Assembly: GCA_017645765.1 (NCBI GenBank)
Contig: JAGCNV010000039.1
Location: 1 to 42,123 of the forward strand
Length of the DNA stretch: 42,123 nt
DNA from: a bacterium
Lineage (GTDB): Bacteria; UBP6; UBA1177
Reading direction: 5' to 3'
In this document: one piece after another, positions 1-9,067 of the stretch
How positions within the stretch are numbered: position 1 is the first letter of the stretch
Layout: each line of letters starts with the position of its first letter
The notes under the pieces: model-generated
The model's input: only the letters and a program-made list of their open reading frames with translations
Database searches by the model: none
Told to the model about the DNA's origin: nothing
Translations under genes and position numbers: made by a program

Positions 1-1633
1 CGTCAGTGATAAGATTTATCGCTTCGTATTTTTCTTCGCGCTCATGCACTTCAAAAGGATAAATGAGATTAGTCTTTTTTGCAGTTATCGTGGGAATTTT
101 TTCTTCTTCGCGCAGATATCTCCAGTCCATTCTGAGCGCATTGCCTTCAACGATCGTCGCACTTGTCGAAAGCGGCAGGAAATCGAGGTCTTCATCAACA
201 ATTTCTTCGGTTTCTTTCATCATCTGTGATTCTGCAATCCAGAGTGCCGTTTTTGCGACTGTGACAGCAAAATCGTTGATTTCAATGCCGTAAAACTGCG
301 AAATTTTGATTTTTATGGGTGAAAAGTCACTGCCTAAAAGCTGTTGGTTTCCGTGAATCTTTTTAAGGATTTCATTTTCCAGGCGGCGCAGTGAAATATA
401 GGTTTCGGTAAGAAAATTTCCGCTTCCGCATGCAGGGTCGAGAAATGCCAACGATGCGATTTTATTGCGGAATTGTTCTAATTCACGACGTTTCCGTAGA
501 GATGTAACCTGATACGTCTCTTTTGAGGGAATCGTGGTTTTGGGTTTATGAGCCGTTTCAGGAAACGGCTCTACAATTTGGTGAAATTCTTTCCTCAAAT
601 CATTCAGAAAGAGCGGATCAATCACTTTGTGGATGTTCTCGATGCTCGTGTAGTGCATTCCGCCTTTTCTGCGTGTTTCGGGATTAAGCGTCGATTCAAA
701 AACAGCTCCGAAAATCGTTGGTGAAATTTTTGACCAGTCGAAAGGAGCACAGTGGTTAACTAAAATATCTACAATTTCTTTAGTAAAATTAGGAATTTCA
801 ATCGTGTCATCGGCAAACAAACCGCCGTTGACATACGGGAATGAATTGATTTTTGTATCGTATTTGTCTCGGTCTTCCGGTTTTGTGTTCAGGATTTTGA
901 ACAAATCAATAAGTCCGCGTCTCAGATTTTCAAGCGAAAATGACTTTATATAATCCTCAAAAGCCGTTCGTGTCTCGAAAAGCCCGGCATCTTCGGCATA
1001 AAGGCAGAAAACAATGCGGACACACAGAATATTAAGGCTTCGGAAGCTGTTTTCATCGGGATTTATATATTCCTTGATGAGTGCGTCGTAGAGTTTTCCG
1101 ACAAGTTCTCCGGCTTTTAGAGAAATTTGTTCTTCCGGCGAAACCGAAGTTTTTTTAGTATCGATCATAAACTGCAAATATTCGAATTTATTCGGTAAAT
1201 CCTCAAGAAGAACCTGAATCGGCTCGCCTTGAGGTTTTTCCATGTCATAAATCAGAAATTCCTGAAAGTTGCAGGTGATTATCCAGCGCGGATGCTGTGA
1301 AAGCGGAAGTTCCGTCACATATCTTTTTGCTTGCTGGAATGGCGTAAGAAGACTGCCGTCGCTCTGTTTTATCGGTTTGACTAAATCTTTGCCGCAACTT
1401 TTCTGTTCGATCATAACGTGGGTTGAGGGAATATAGGCATCAATAAAACTCGTATGGTCGAGATGGACTTTATCTTCAAAAATTATGAAATCACTAATGT
1501 TTTCGACATTGTAAACATGCTCAAGTAAATCAATCCAAAAAAGTTGGCTTTCTCCTTTTTCGTAGCCTTTGCCCCGCCATTTTTCCGCGAATTCCTTTGC
1601 GGCTTTTTTGCGATTTATTGCAGTTTTTGCCAT
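1..1633 (-). CDS. MmeI-like type IIG restriction-modification protein (5' part, cut by window edge)
   Basis: The reading frame is open on the minus strand from ATG at 1633 (GGAG seven bases upstream) to the left edge, giving about 544 residues without a stop. Residues about 1-180 look like an MmeI-type nuclease domain, with D65 and a downstream E76-Q77-K78 that fit a PD-(D/E)xK site. A helical linker follows. Near residue 390-400 is LDPACGSGNFL, motif I of gamma-class N6-adenine methyltransferases, which binds S-adenosylmethionine. The catalytic NPPY/F motif and the target recognition domain would lie beyond the edge. Such enzymes are single-chain: they methylate one strand of the recognition site and cut unmodified DNA. 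No separate restriction or specificity gene is visible. The family call is firm; activity and specificity cannot be judged from this fragment. Confidence 0.85.
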   Translation of the reverse strand, partial: MAKTAINRKKAAKEFAEKWRGKGYEKGESQLFWIDLLEHVYNVENISDFIIFEDKVHLDHTSFIDAYIPSTHVMIEQKSCGKDLVKPIKQSDGSLLTPFQQAKRYVTELPLSQHPRWIITCNFQEFLIYDMEKPQGEPIQVLLEDLPNKFEYLQFMIDTKKTSVSPEEQISLKAGELVGKLYDALIKEYINPDENSFRSLNILCVRIVFCLYAEDAGLFETRTAFEDYIKSFSLENLRRGLIDLFKILNTKPEDRDKYDTKINSFPYVNGGLFADDTIEIPNFTKEIVDILVNHCAPFDWSKISPTIFGAVFESTLNPETRRKGGMHYTSIENIHKVIDPLFLNDLRKEFHQIVEPFPETAHKPKTTIPSKETYQVTSLRKRRELEQFRNKIASLAFLDPACGSGNFLTETYISLRRLENEILKKIHGNQQLLGSDFSPIKIKISQFYGIEINDFAVTVAKTALWIAESQMMKETEEIVDEDLDFLPLSTSATIVEGNALRMDWRYLREEEKIPTITAKKTNLIYPFEVHEREEKYEAINLITD

Positions 1634-1661
1634 ATTTCACTCCGCTAATCACGATTAAAGC

Positions 1662-1686
1662 GTTTGTTTGTATCACATAAACAAAC
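1662..1686. repeat. Inverted repeat in front of the restriction-modification gene, operator candidate
   Basis: GTTTGTTT at 1662-1669 and AAACAAAC at 1679-1686 are perfect reverse complements separated by nine bases. The repeat lies 29-53 bp upstream of the MmeI-like start codon, where a promoter would be expected. Many restriction-modification genes are controlled by repressors that bind palindromes near the promoter, but no controller (C) protein gene is visible here, so the role is inference. Confidence 0.35.
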
Positions 1687-1855
1687 AGAAAACAAGTTTT
1701 AGACGGAGTTTTATTTTCGGAATCTGCATCAATTTCTCAAACTTTCCAAAATAGACCGGACATTACCATTTTGCGCTTACAAACCGGAAATTTTTCTTGA
1801 TTTAACTTGTTCCGACAGCATAATTAGTTGTTTTTTTGATGTTTAAAGGTGTGAT

Positions 1856-2800
1856 TTGGCTGAAAATTTCAAAAATATTCTTGTTTTCGACGCTTCTTCT
1901 TCAAACATTTTTTTCGGCGGTGAGTGCGGCGGCAAAACGGTTTTTATGGCTGAAAATTTCGAGAAATCAAAACTCAGCCGCTATCTGCCGGAAGAATTTG
2001 GAAAAATTGTCGGAAACCTTGATTTTACGGACCTTCCGCGCGTTATCATCGGCAACGGACCTGGCGCTTTCACGGGAATAAAAACGGGAACGGCATTCTT
2101 TTTAGCGTATATTTATTCGCTCGGGGTAAAAACTGTAGAAACGGTGAGTTCTTTTTCGTTTATTTCTGCACTGTTTGAGCCTTGTGCCGAAGATGTCAGG
2201 ATCGTTCTGATTCCCTTCAACAAAGGCGAATATTTCGCGGCTGTTCTCGACAAAAACAACAAAATTCTGCGCGGCGATATCTTCATAAAGCCGCCTTACG
2301 ACAATATTTCCACTTTTTTTGCAGGTTTTTCGGGAAAAAAAGCTGACATCGTTGCTCCGACAGAGTGCGGAAGCGAGATCATTCCTGAACTTGAGAGGAT
2401 TTTTTCTGTCAAAGAGAAGCGTTTCGACGGTTTTTCTTTCAAGAGAGGCAGATTTGATGCGATTCCCGACACGAAAACAGTTGATATTACTGCGGAACCT
2501 TATATCGTAAACCATGTGATAATGCCTGCAAATCTCAATAGTAACGGCAATTTCTATGTTGAAGTAAAACTTCAGGAGGCAAAAATGGGCCAGGATAGTT
2601 TTTCGCGGGAAGAAATTCTTGCAAAGTTGGCGCAGCTTAAGGAAGAACATTCGAAATTGAATGAACTCTCAGGCGAACTCTCGTCGAAAAAAGTTTTTAC
2701 GCCTGCTGATGAAGCGGAACTCAACCTTGTCAGAAAGAAAAAACTCCGCGCGAAAGATATGATCGCCTACTTTGAACATCTTCTGAAAACCAAGGAATAA
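1856..2800 (+). CDS. tsaB: TsaB-like tRNA t6A protein fused in frame to a DUF465/YdcH-like C-terminal helix
   Basis: The start is TTG at 1856, preceded by AAAGGTG; ATG codons just upstream are out of frame. Residues 1-243 resemble TsaB, the non-catalytic partner of TsaD in making N6-threonylcarbamoyladenosine on ANN-decoding tRNAs: an N-terminal ASKHA strand (ILVFDASSSN) and the GPGAFTGIKTG motif near residues 71-81. The usual TsaB length is about 220-240 residues. The frame then continues without a stop into 71 residues with the DUF465/YdcH signature (KEEHSKLNELSGEL, then TPADEAELNLVRKKKLRAKD), normally a free-standing protein of about 70 residues. A strong GGAGG and an in-frame ATG at 2585 sit exactly at the junction, so two products are likely: a fusion and a free DUF465 protein. 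The gene converges on clpA with a 3 bp gap. Confidence 0.75.
   Translation: MAENFKNILVFDASSSNIFFGGECGGKTVFMAENFEKSKLSRYLPEEFGKIVGNLDFTDLPRVIIGNGPGAFTGIKTGTAFFLAYIYSLGVKTVETVSSFSFISALFEPCAEDVRIVLIPFNKGEYFAAVLDKNNKILRGDIFIKPPYDNISTFFAGFSGKKADIVAPTECGSEIIPELERIFSVKEKRFDGFSFKRGRFDAIPDTKTVDITAEPYIVNHVIMPANLNSNGNFYVEVKLQEAKMGQDSFSREEILAKLAQLKEEHSKLNELSGELSSKKVFTPADEAELNLVRKKKLRAKDMIAYFEHLLKTKE
2575..2587 (+). promoter_or_regulatory. Internal ribosome binding site and in-frame ATG for a DUF465 protein
   Basis: GGAGG at 2575-2579 is followed after five bases by ATG at 2585-2587, which is codon 244 of the TsaB-like frame. Spacing and match to the Shine-Dalgarno consensus are near ideal. Starting here would give a 71-residue protein, the typical length of stand-alone DUF465 proteins. 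This suggests that the two genes were once separate and that the stop codon between them has been lost. Confidence 0.7.
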
Positions 2801-2803
2801 TCA

Positions 2804-5068
2804 CTATTTTCTTTCAAAAACGAATTCGTTGTCCCTGACACAGCATAGAAAATCGGTCTGTTTCTCCGAATTTTTGTAGTATTCTTCGAGGAATGCACCT
2901 TCAAAAAATTTGCCGACGATCCTTTTTACGGCTCTTGCCCCCATGAGTTTGTCGCGAGCCGTCATCTTTGAAACGATGAGTTCCTGAGCCGACTTAGGAT
3001 CTTCGATAGAGAGCGAGCAGTTTTCCATGGTGTTGACTTTTTTCAGAGTTTCGTTGAATGCGACTCCTGCAAGTTTCACGAAATCTTCCTGTGTAAAAGG
3101 TTTGAAAAGGACTATGTCGTCAACGCGGTTTACAAGTTCCGGCGAAAGAAAACCTTCGATTTTATTAACTATTTCGGCAGACTTTGCGCTGGTGTCAGCC
3201 TCGCCGAATCCGACTTTTCCGGCTGAAAAAAGTTCTGCTCCCAAATTGGTAGTCATGATGACTATCGATTCGCTCATGTCTGCCGTGAATCCGCGCGTGT
3301 CGGTTATTCTTCCTTCTTCAAGAATCTGCAGCAGGACGGTAAGAACTTTCGGATCGGCTTTTTCTATTTCGTCAAGCAGCAGAAGCTGGTAAGGTTCGCG
3401 TCTGAATGCTTCGGTCAGTTTGCCGCCGTCGTCATAACCGGAATATCCGGGAGGCGCACCGATAAGTTTAGATACGGCATGCGATTCCTGGAATTCGCTC
3501 ATGTCGAAAACGACCATTCTGTCGGGGCTTCCGAAAAGGAACGATGCCAGTTTTTTCGCCGTTTCGGTTTTTCCCGTGCCTGTAGGACCTGCAAAAATCA
3601 TTGAAGCAAGCGGTTTGCCGACAGGTTTGTTACTGAATTTTCTAGCAAAAATCCTCGAAATACGCTCTTTCGCGCTTTTTTGACCGACTATCGAGCGGTC
3701 GAGAACTTCCGGCAGAGTGTTCACGATTTTCGCTGTATCGATCATAAGATTTTCCTGCGGGATCCCTGTCTGGTTCGAAACTAAGGATATGAGATCGTCT
3801 TTAGTCGCTTCAGTTCTTCTTTCCCGTTTCAGAATGCTGCCTAAAGTGTCAAGCAGCGAAAGGACTTTGTCGGGCTGGCTTTTGCCGGAAATATAGCGGT
3901 CGCTCAGTGTTATTGCAGCTTTTATGAAGTTTTCATCACCGAAATTCACTCTATGATAATTTTCAAGAGTTTTCGCAGCGTTTGAAACGATAAGGAGAAG
4001 CTCTTCGTTTTTCGGTTCTTCAACTTTCACGATTGAAAAACGTCTCTCCATTGCAGGATCTTTTGCAATGAATTTATTGAATTCTTCAGTGGTCGTCGCT
4101 CCGATAAGCGGGAAATTTCCGCGTGAAAGGGCAGGTTTGAGCATATTTGCCAGTGTATCGTTGCCTGAAGAGTAGAGCAAGTGTATTTCATCAATGAAAA
4201 CAATGATTTTTCCTCGATTTTTGTCAACAAAATCAAGCAGTTCAGTGATCCTCTTTTCCAAAGAGCCGCGGTATTCCGTTCCGCCGACGAGTGATGACAG
4301 CCTGAGTTCCCAGATTTCGATATCGGGAAGCAGACCTTCTTTCTGCCTGAGTGCGACAGCTTCGACAATTGCAGTTTTTCCGCTTCCGGCAGGGCCGATG
4401 ATCATTGGATTGTTGCTGTTTTTTCTTCCAAGAATGTCGATTATCGTTTCGATTTCACGGCTTCTTCCGAAAACAGGATCGATTTTTCCTTCAAACGCTT
4501 CCTGCGTAAGGTTTCTTCCGAAGAGCGAAATAGCATTGTTGTCAACCAAACCTGCCGGATCGCTTCTAGTTTCGGTTTTGAAAGAAGGATAGACTTTCGT
4601 CGATTCCTGCTGCATCTCGTTTGCACGGTTCGTGGCTTTTTTTATCGGAGCGTCTATGTGCGACATCGCCGATGTGCGGATCTTGGATACCACTCCCATT
4701 GTGTCGAGTATTTTGTATGCGATAGTTTCTCTCGTGCTCGTCAAAGCTGCCAGAAAATGAGTCGGATTTACAGGCTGTCCTTTGTTTGAACAGTATGAAG
4801 CGGCGCTTTTTTCCAGTAATTTTATCATCCCTTTCTTTTCTTCCACGTTTATGCCGGAAAGTTTTGCATCCTTCAGCATGGAATTGTAGGTTTTTGCAAT
4901 TGTCTGATACGAGATCTGAAGACTTTCGAGTATTGCCGCTGCCTCGCTCGGAGCTGAGAAATAGGCGAGAAGAAAATGGAGAGATGTCAGAGGCGTCTGC
5001 ATCCTTTCTGCGAAATCAATAGCTTCGCCGTAAAGCGAAACCAGAGCTTCATCCTGAATTTCAGACAA
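2804..5068 (-). CDS. clpA: ClpA-type AAA+ unfoldase of the Clp protease
   Basis: The protein has a Clp_N double repeat at the N-terminus (from EIQDEALVSLYGEAIDF), a first AAA+ module with Walker A GPAGSGKT near residue 222 and Walker B VFIDEIHLL, and a second with GPTGTGKT near residue 492 and LLLLDEIEKAD. No long ClpB-type coiled-coil middle domain separates them, which fits ClpA rather than ClpB. A VGFG tripeptide loop in the second module could be the ClpP-docking IGF/IGL loop. The frame is open up to an ATG at 5182, but those extra 38 residues are hydrophobic and unlike the family. TTG at 5068 with GGAGG five bases upstream gives a Clp_N start and 754 residues. Its role is to unfold substrates and feed them to ClpP. 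No clpS or clpP is adjacent. Confidence 0.9.
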   Translation of the reverse strand: MSEIQDEALVSLYGEAIDFAERMQTPLTSLHFLLAYFSAPSEAAAILESLQISYQTIAKTYNSMLKDAKLSGINVEEKKGMIKLLEKSAASYCSNKGQPVNPTHFLAALTSTRETIAYKILDTMGVVSKIRTSAMSHIDAPIKKATNRANEMQQESTKVYPSFKTETRSDPAGLVDNNAISLFGRNLTQEAFEGKIDPVFGRSREIETIIDILGRKNSNNPMIIGPAGSGKTAIVEAVALRQKEGLLPDIEIWELRLSSLVGGTEYRGSLEKRITELLDFVDKNRGKIIVFIDEIHLLYSSGNDTLANMLKPALSRGNFPLIGATTTEEFNKFIAKDPAMERRFSIVKVEEPKNEELLLIVSNAAKTLENYHRVNFGDENFIKAAITLSDRYISGKSQPDKVLSLLDTLGSILKRERRTEATKDDLISLVSNQTGIPQENLMIDTAKIVNTLPEVLDRSIVGQKSAKERISRIFARKFSNKPVGKPLASMIFAGPTGTGKTETAKKLASFLFGSPDRMVVFDMSEFQESHAVSKLIGAPPGYSGYDDGGKLTEAFRREPYQLLLLDEIEKADPKVLTVLLQILEEGRITDTRGFTADMSESIVIMTTNLGAELFSAGKVGFGEADTSAKSAEIVNKIEGFLSPELVNRVDDIVLFKPFTQEDFVKLAGVAFNETLKKVNTMENCSLSIEDPKSAQELIVSKMTARDKLMGARAVKRIVGKFFEGAFLEEYYKNSEKQTDFLCCVRDNEFVFERK

Positions 5069-5186
5069 GATTGCCTCCAAAAAATCAAAAGCGCAGAATA
5101 TTAGATTATAGTTAATGTTTTTGCAATAAATTGAGAACAAAATAAAAATTTGACCTGACAAAACAAGCGAGGAAAATAACAAATTT

Positions 5187-5200
5187 GAGCAACCTTGCTC
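5187..5200. repeat. Short perfect palindrome upstream of the LPP20-like lipoprotein gene
   Basis: GAGCAA, CC, TTGCTC forms a perfect inverted repeat with a two-base centre, 30-43 bp before the lipoprotein ATG. The centre is too short for a stable RNA hairpin loop, so a protein-binding site is the more natural reading. There is only one copy and no known match. Confidence 0.25.
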
Positions 5201-5229
5201 TTTAGTGGTCTTTAAATCGGGAGAAAATC

Positions 5230-5805
5230 ATGAAAAAATCATGGCTCGCTATTCTTGCAATTTTCATTTTACTCTTGTCGTCATGCGGAACTACGGACAA
5301 AAAAGAAACAAACAACATTATAAAGCAGGAATTCGACGGTGCACCGCAGTGGGTGATCGGAAACGCAAGTACGCCTTCTCAAATATGCGGAGTAGGAAGT
5401 GCGGCAGCCTCAAGAAATGTTTCGATGATGCGTACTACTGCAATGCAGAGAGGCAGAACGGAAATTTCAAAAATTATAGGAACAAAAGTTTCTGCCGTAC
5501 TTACTGATTATAGTTCAAAAACGATCAGCAGTAACGAGTTACAAAAATCAGTAAGCAGCGAGCGTCAAATCGAGGATATTTCGAAACAGATAACAGAATC
5601 CGTTCTTTCAGGCAGTGAACAGAAAGACCAGTGGACCTCTAATTCCTCCGGAACCCTTTATGTTCTTATGTGTACAGACGTTGAAAAATTCAAAGAAATA
5701 GTAAAAAACATGAGCCAAATCAGCGAAAATATCAGAAACGTCGTAAGCGAAACGGCAGACGAGGCTTTTAACGAAATTTCAAAAGAGACAGAGAGACCTG
5801 AATAA
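5230..5805 (+). CDS. LPP20-like lipoprotein
   Basis: The 191-residue protein begins with a lysine pair, a hydrophobic core and the lipobox LLSSC, so it should be cleaved by signal peptidase II and lipidated at Cys20. The mature part contains PQWVIG and GVGSAAASRN followed by an ARTEIS-like helix (MQRGRTEISKIIGTKVSAVL), the pattern of the LPP20 family of outer-membrane-associated lipoproteins. The biochemical role of that family is largely unknown. Start ATG 5230 is preceded by GGGAGA. The MORN-repeat gene follows after 16 bp on the same strand, so the two probably form an operon with an envelope function. Confidence 0.7.
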   Translation: MKKSWLAILAIFILLLSSCGTTDKKETNNIIKQEFDGAPQWVIGNASTPSQICGVGSAAASRNVSMMRTTAMQRGRTEISKIIGTKVSAVLTDYSSKTISSNELQKSVSSERQIEDISKQITESVLSGSEQKDQWTSNSSGTLYVLMCTDVEKFKEIVKNMSQISENIRNVVSETADEAFNEISKETERPE

Positions 5806-5821
5806 TCCGGAAGTTTAATTC

Positions 5822-6631
5822 ATGAAAACCGCGTTCGCACTCCTTTTTCTTATTTTATTTTCCTTTTATGCATCAGCGGAATCCGATGACATAGAATCGG
5901 CTGAAACACTAACGGAAGGCCGGGAAATCGCGCCTCTGCCGCGTACTGACGAAAGGATAAACGGTTATCGTGAAGACTATAGAAAACCGAAGGAAAGTCT
6001 AATAGAACTCCCGAAAAAATACAGAAAAAAGGATAAAGAAAAAAAGAAGACCGAACCGCAGAAAGAAAATCTGAAATTGCCGGAATCCGAGGGACCTAAA
6101 CCATCCGAAGAAGCGGAAAAAACTGAAGAAAATAAAAATGTTTCACATGAAACACTGCCGCCGAAAGCGGATCCTGGAGCAGAACAGAAACCGGCGGAAA
6201 AGCCAAAGCCGAAGCCGGGATATTACGGTGAGACTTTTGACGGGCTGCGCGACGGAAAAGGAAAACTTGTTCTTGAAAACGGCGATGTTTACGAAGGTCA
6301 CTGGAGAGAAGGGAAGAAGGAGGGACACGGAATTTATGTCTATGCAAACGGCATAAAGTACAACGGAACCTGGAAAAATGACAAAATGGACGGTTACGGT
6401 TCGCTGATTTTTCCCGACGGGAGCTCTTTCTACGGCGAGTTTGAGGGCGGTTCGATATCTGGCACAGGTACTTTCAAATATGCCGACAAGGCCGAATATT
6501 CAGGCGAATGGAAAAACGGCAAATGGCACGGACGAGGCCGTTTCAGACTTGCCAACGGAAGGGAAATCAACGCCGTTTTCTGCGATCAGCAGATAGTAGA
6601 ATTTATAAAAACTGAAGAAGATTCAGAATAA
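5822..6631 (+). CDS. Secreted MORN-repeat protein
   Basis: The 269-residue protein has a Sec signal peptide (FALLFLILFSFYASA) with no lipobox cysteine. A long charged Lys/Glu/Pro-rich linker (residues about 20-135) is followed by about five MORN repeats, for example GLRDGKGKLVLENGDVYEG, YEGHWREGKKEGHG, YNGTWKNDKMDGYG and YSGEWKNGKWHGRG. MORN repeats form beta-hairpin rods that mediate membrane or protein contacts; no catalytic domain is present. The gene is co-directional with the LPP20-like lipoprotein gene and converges on the RavA-like gene 3 bp downstream. A periplasmic or surface scaffold role is an inference. Confidence 0.8.
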   Translation: MKTAFALLFLILFSFYASAESDDIESAETLTEGREIAPLPRTDERINGYREDYRKPKESLIELPKKYRKKDKEKKKTEPQKENLKLPESEGPKPSEEAEKTEENKNVSHETLPPKADPGAEQKPAEKPKPKPGYYGETFDGLRDGKGKLVLENGDVYEGHWREGKKEGHGIYVYANGIKYNGTWKNDKMDGYGSLIFPDGSSFYGEFEGGSISGTGTFKYADKAEYSGEWKNGKWHGRGRFRLANGREINAVFCDQQIVEFIKTEEDSE

Positions 6632-6633
6632 TT

Positions 6634-7500
6634 TCAGAATAAATTTCCTTCTTTATGTTCCATTTCAAGCTTTTTGTCGTCGATCGAAGCCTTGAGGATT
6701 TCGTAGTATTTCTGGCGCGTAAAGATGTTTGCTTTGTACTGGGCGTGCTGTTTGCTGTCCAGTTTGCTGTCAACAGCGTACCGTTTCAGAATCTCTTCGA
6801 CGAAACGGTTCGGGATCGCGTAGTCGATAAGCAGGCAGTCAATGAGATCGACTTTGCTTCTGCCGTTGAGAAAAGCGCAGGTTTTAAGAAGGTGGACGAT
6901 TCTTTTCCAGCGGGAGTCGCTTACATAGTACTCGAAGCACTTCCTTCTGATTTCAGAAATGACTTTTTTTGCTTCTTCGCTTAGTCCTACCCTGTCGATT
7001 ACCGGCTGCCAGTTTTCTATTTCTTCACCGGTAAGCAGCGCAGCTTTTTGTTCTTTGTTAGGATTCGGGATCGTATTGAAGTCGGGACTGTTTACGAAGT
7101 GGAAAAAATCGTCGTCATCCGCAATTGGTTTTACCTCGACATTAAGGACCAAAGTTTCATTATTTTCCGCAGCTTTATACGGATCTGAGTTTTCCATACG
7201 GAATAAATTATACAACAAATCTCCAATAAAAGTAATAGGGCTTATAGGGTCAAAACAATAATCGCTTGTGTAAAACTCTTCGAACGCGCTTTTAATACAT
7301 GACTGAATAAGTTTTTTGTCGTCGGTGGTCTGCCCAAAAAGAACAATTTTTTCCGTAGCTATGGCCGAAAGCAGCGAAAGGTTTATCGCTTCTTCTTTGC
7401 CGCGCAGATTCTGGTTCAAAAAGGCAAGAACAGTTTCAATGCGGCTGCGCATCTCCTTGCCGGTCAATTTCTTTTTTTCGCCTGAATTGTTGTCGCTCAT
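6634..7500 (-). CDS. Degenerate RavA-like MoxR protein lacking the ATPase core (RavA-like 3)
   Basis: The start chosen is ATG 7500 with GAGGTT six bases upstream; an ATG at 7512 has no such site. The 288-residue protein shares the leader (RIETVLAFLNQNLRGKEEAI, compare RIKTLLKYLNQNLYGKEEAV) and the C-terminal lid region (SDSRWKRIVHLLKTCAFLNGRSKVDLIDC) with the two RavA-like proteins at 29995 and 32963. The Walker A position reads GQTTDDKK, and about 77 residues that carry Walker B, sensor 1 and the arginine finger in the intact paralogue are missing. It cannot be an ATPase in the usual way. It could be an inactive subunit that mixes into or caps a RavA ring. It is the last gene of unit A, with an 85 bp gap after the 489-residue gene. 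Confidence 0.75.
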   Translation of the reverse strand: MSDNNSGEKKKLTGKEMRSRIETVLAFLNQNLRGKEEAINLSLLSAIATEKIVLFGQTTDDKKLIQSCIKSAFEEFYTSDYCFDPISPITFIGDLLYNLFRMENSDPYKAAENNETLVLNVEVKPIADDDDFFHFVNSPDFNTIPNPNKEQKAALLTGEEIENWQPVIDRVGLSEEAKKVISEIRRKCFEYYVSDSRWKRIVHLLKTCAFLNGRSKVDLIDCLLIDYAIPNRFVEEILKRYAVDSKLDSKQHAQYKANIFTRQKYYEILKASIDDKKLEMEHKEGNLF

Positions 7501-7597
7501 CTTCAACCTCATAAAAAGTGCTCAAAAACTGCGTGATTTTAAAGACATTGAGATTTTTGACAATTTTTTATCTAAACATCTTTCAAGACGATCGCTA

Positions 7598-9067
7598 TTA
7601 TTGCTCCACAAATTCAACATCTTTAATACCTGCTTTTTTTATTTCTTCTTTATTCATTTCTTTTTCAGCAGCATCGAGATCGCTTGCTGATTTTAAGGCA
7701 TATTCCCAGCTGTTTTTTACTTTATACAAAGTTCCGTAACGTGGTTTGTCAAAAGAGGGGAGTTTGAGTTTGTTGTTAAATTTTGCGAGAGTCTCTTTCA
7801 CAAGTCGGCAATCTTCCACAGTTTCAGGATTCTCGGGCAGAGATTCGGCGTCATATTTGGGAATGCTATCATCTAATTTTTTCAAAGCCAGATTCCGCTG
7901 CTTGTTAAACTCTTCGTATTCCGTATAAACAGGCGCGGGGGTTGCGCCGGGAGTCCGTTTTTTGACTTCCATAGTGATGTCGAAAGTAACTTCTACAGCT
8001 GGTTTATTTGAATTAAGTAACTTTTCTTTTTCGAAAGACTCTTTTCTGTCATTTTCATTCATATCTTCAATGGCTCTGTACTTTTTATAATCATAAGAAA
8101 CTTTCCGAGTATCCTCACGGTTTCTTTTTGCAACAGAAACTTTTGAATTATCCAAATCAAACATATCTTTGCCGGAAGCTTCACGATAGGTAATCGAATT
8201 TTTGAAGAGATAAACATTTGTAAAAACAGGTTCTTTTTCCATTTTTACAGCGAAAAATTTCCCGGTATTGTCAGCTTTGCTCAAATTGTTGTTCAGAATA
8301 TACCAAGCTCCGTTGTAACGGCACAACGGAATGTCGGGACCTTCTGCATATTTAATTTTTCCTCCGCTGATTTTTGAAAGCCAGTCTTTTGAATTTTTGA
8401 GGATCGTCTTGTCAATATAGGTGGTAAAAGAGTTTTCGTTTGCTTTGTTCTTTATCCAGTCAGTCAGATTTTTCTGCGCGGCATAGCATTCTGCATTCTC
8501 AAGACAGTTCTGATACGGTTTTGTTTCCAGAGCGGAGCGGTCTATAAGAACCGTTTCGTTTCCTTCAACCGGAGCAACGTCAAAAGTCTGTTCTGCAACA
8601 GGTTTGATTCCTGAAACAAATTCTCTTTTCGCATTGTTCCAGAATTCATATATAAAAATATCATGCAGTTTCTTTACGGTTTCGTGGTTGGTCACAGAAT
8701 AACCTTCCAAGTTTTCATCAAAGAAAAACGCGAGGGTCTCGCCGCAAATCAGATAGTTGCCGCTGATTGAGAGGACTTCGCGGATAATGCAGTTGTTTTT
8801 GAGCTGTTCAAAAGCGGAAGGTTGTAAATTCTTGACGATGCCGTAAATCCTAATCCCTGATTCCTGTCTTGTCTTATAAAGAAGTTTCATGAGTTCCTGG
8901 GAAAACGCAGTCTCTGCGACGACACAGACAGTTTCGCAACGGTTCAAAGCTGATGAAATTTTGAATAGAGAAGTATTCGTGGTTTGTGGAGCATCTTCTT
9001 CTTTTACAAAAACTTTGTTTAAAGTCTTGTTTCCGAAGTCTTTTGTTATAGTAAAAATTTTCTCCAT
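7598..9067 (-). CDS. Unknown 489-residue protein, possibly a PLD-like fold without an HKD motif
   Basis: I do not recognise a named family. The N-terminal 120 residues have an alternating strand/helix pattern (CVVAETAFSQELMKLLYKTRQ, GIRIYGIVKN, NYLICGETLAFFFDEN) that resembles half of a phospholipase D fold, but no HxK motif is present. The C-terminal end (RYGTLYKVKNSWEYAL, then EMNKEEIKKAGIKDV) resembles the tail of its neighbour (RYYKVVRTDGRIEWYVL, then EMTFAKIKQAGVPDV), so the two may be distant paralogues or share an interaction module. The start ATG overlaps the stop of the upstream gene by one base (TAATG) with GGAGG in place, which implies tight translational coupling. It is the fifth gene of unit A. 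Confidence 0.5.
   Translation of the reverse strand: MEKIFTITKDFGNKTLNKVFVKEEDAPQTTNTSLFKISSALNRCETVCVVAETAFSQELMKLLYKTRQESGIRIYGIVKNLQPSAFEQLKNNCIIREVLSISGNYLICGETLAFFFDENLEGYSVTNHETVKKLHDIFIYEFWNNAKREFVSGIKPVAEQTFDVAPVEGNETVLIDRSALETKPYQNCLENAECYAAQKNLTDWIKNKANENSFTTYIDKTILKNSKDWLSKISGGKIKYAEGPDIPLCRYNGAWYILNNNLSKADNTGKFFAVKMEKEPVFTNVYLFKNSITYREASGKDMFDLDNSKVSVAKRNREDTRKVSYDYKKYRAIEDMNENDRKESFEKEKLLNSNKPAVEVTFDITMEVKKRTPGATPAPVYTEYEEFNKQRNLALKKLDDSIPKYDAESLPENPETVEDCRLVKETLAKFNNKLKLPSFDKPRYGTLYKVKNSWEYALKSASDLDAAEKEMNKEEIKKAGIKDVEFVEQ

Noticed and set aside
2102-2650. Minus-strand frame of 182 codons inside the TsaB-like gene
   Set aside because: It lies wholly inside a well-supported gene on the other strand and has no recognisable motif.
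5069-5182. N-terminal extension of ClpA up to ATG 5182
   Set aside because: The 38 residues are hydrophobic and unlike Clp_N, while TTG 5068 has GGAGG at five bases and begins the conserved domain.
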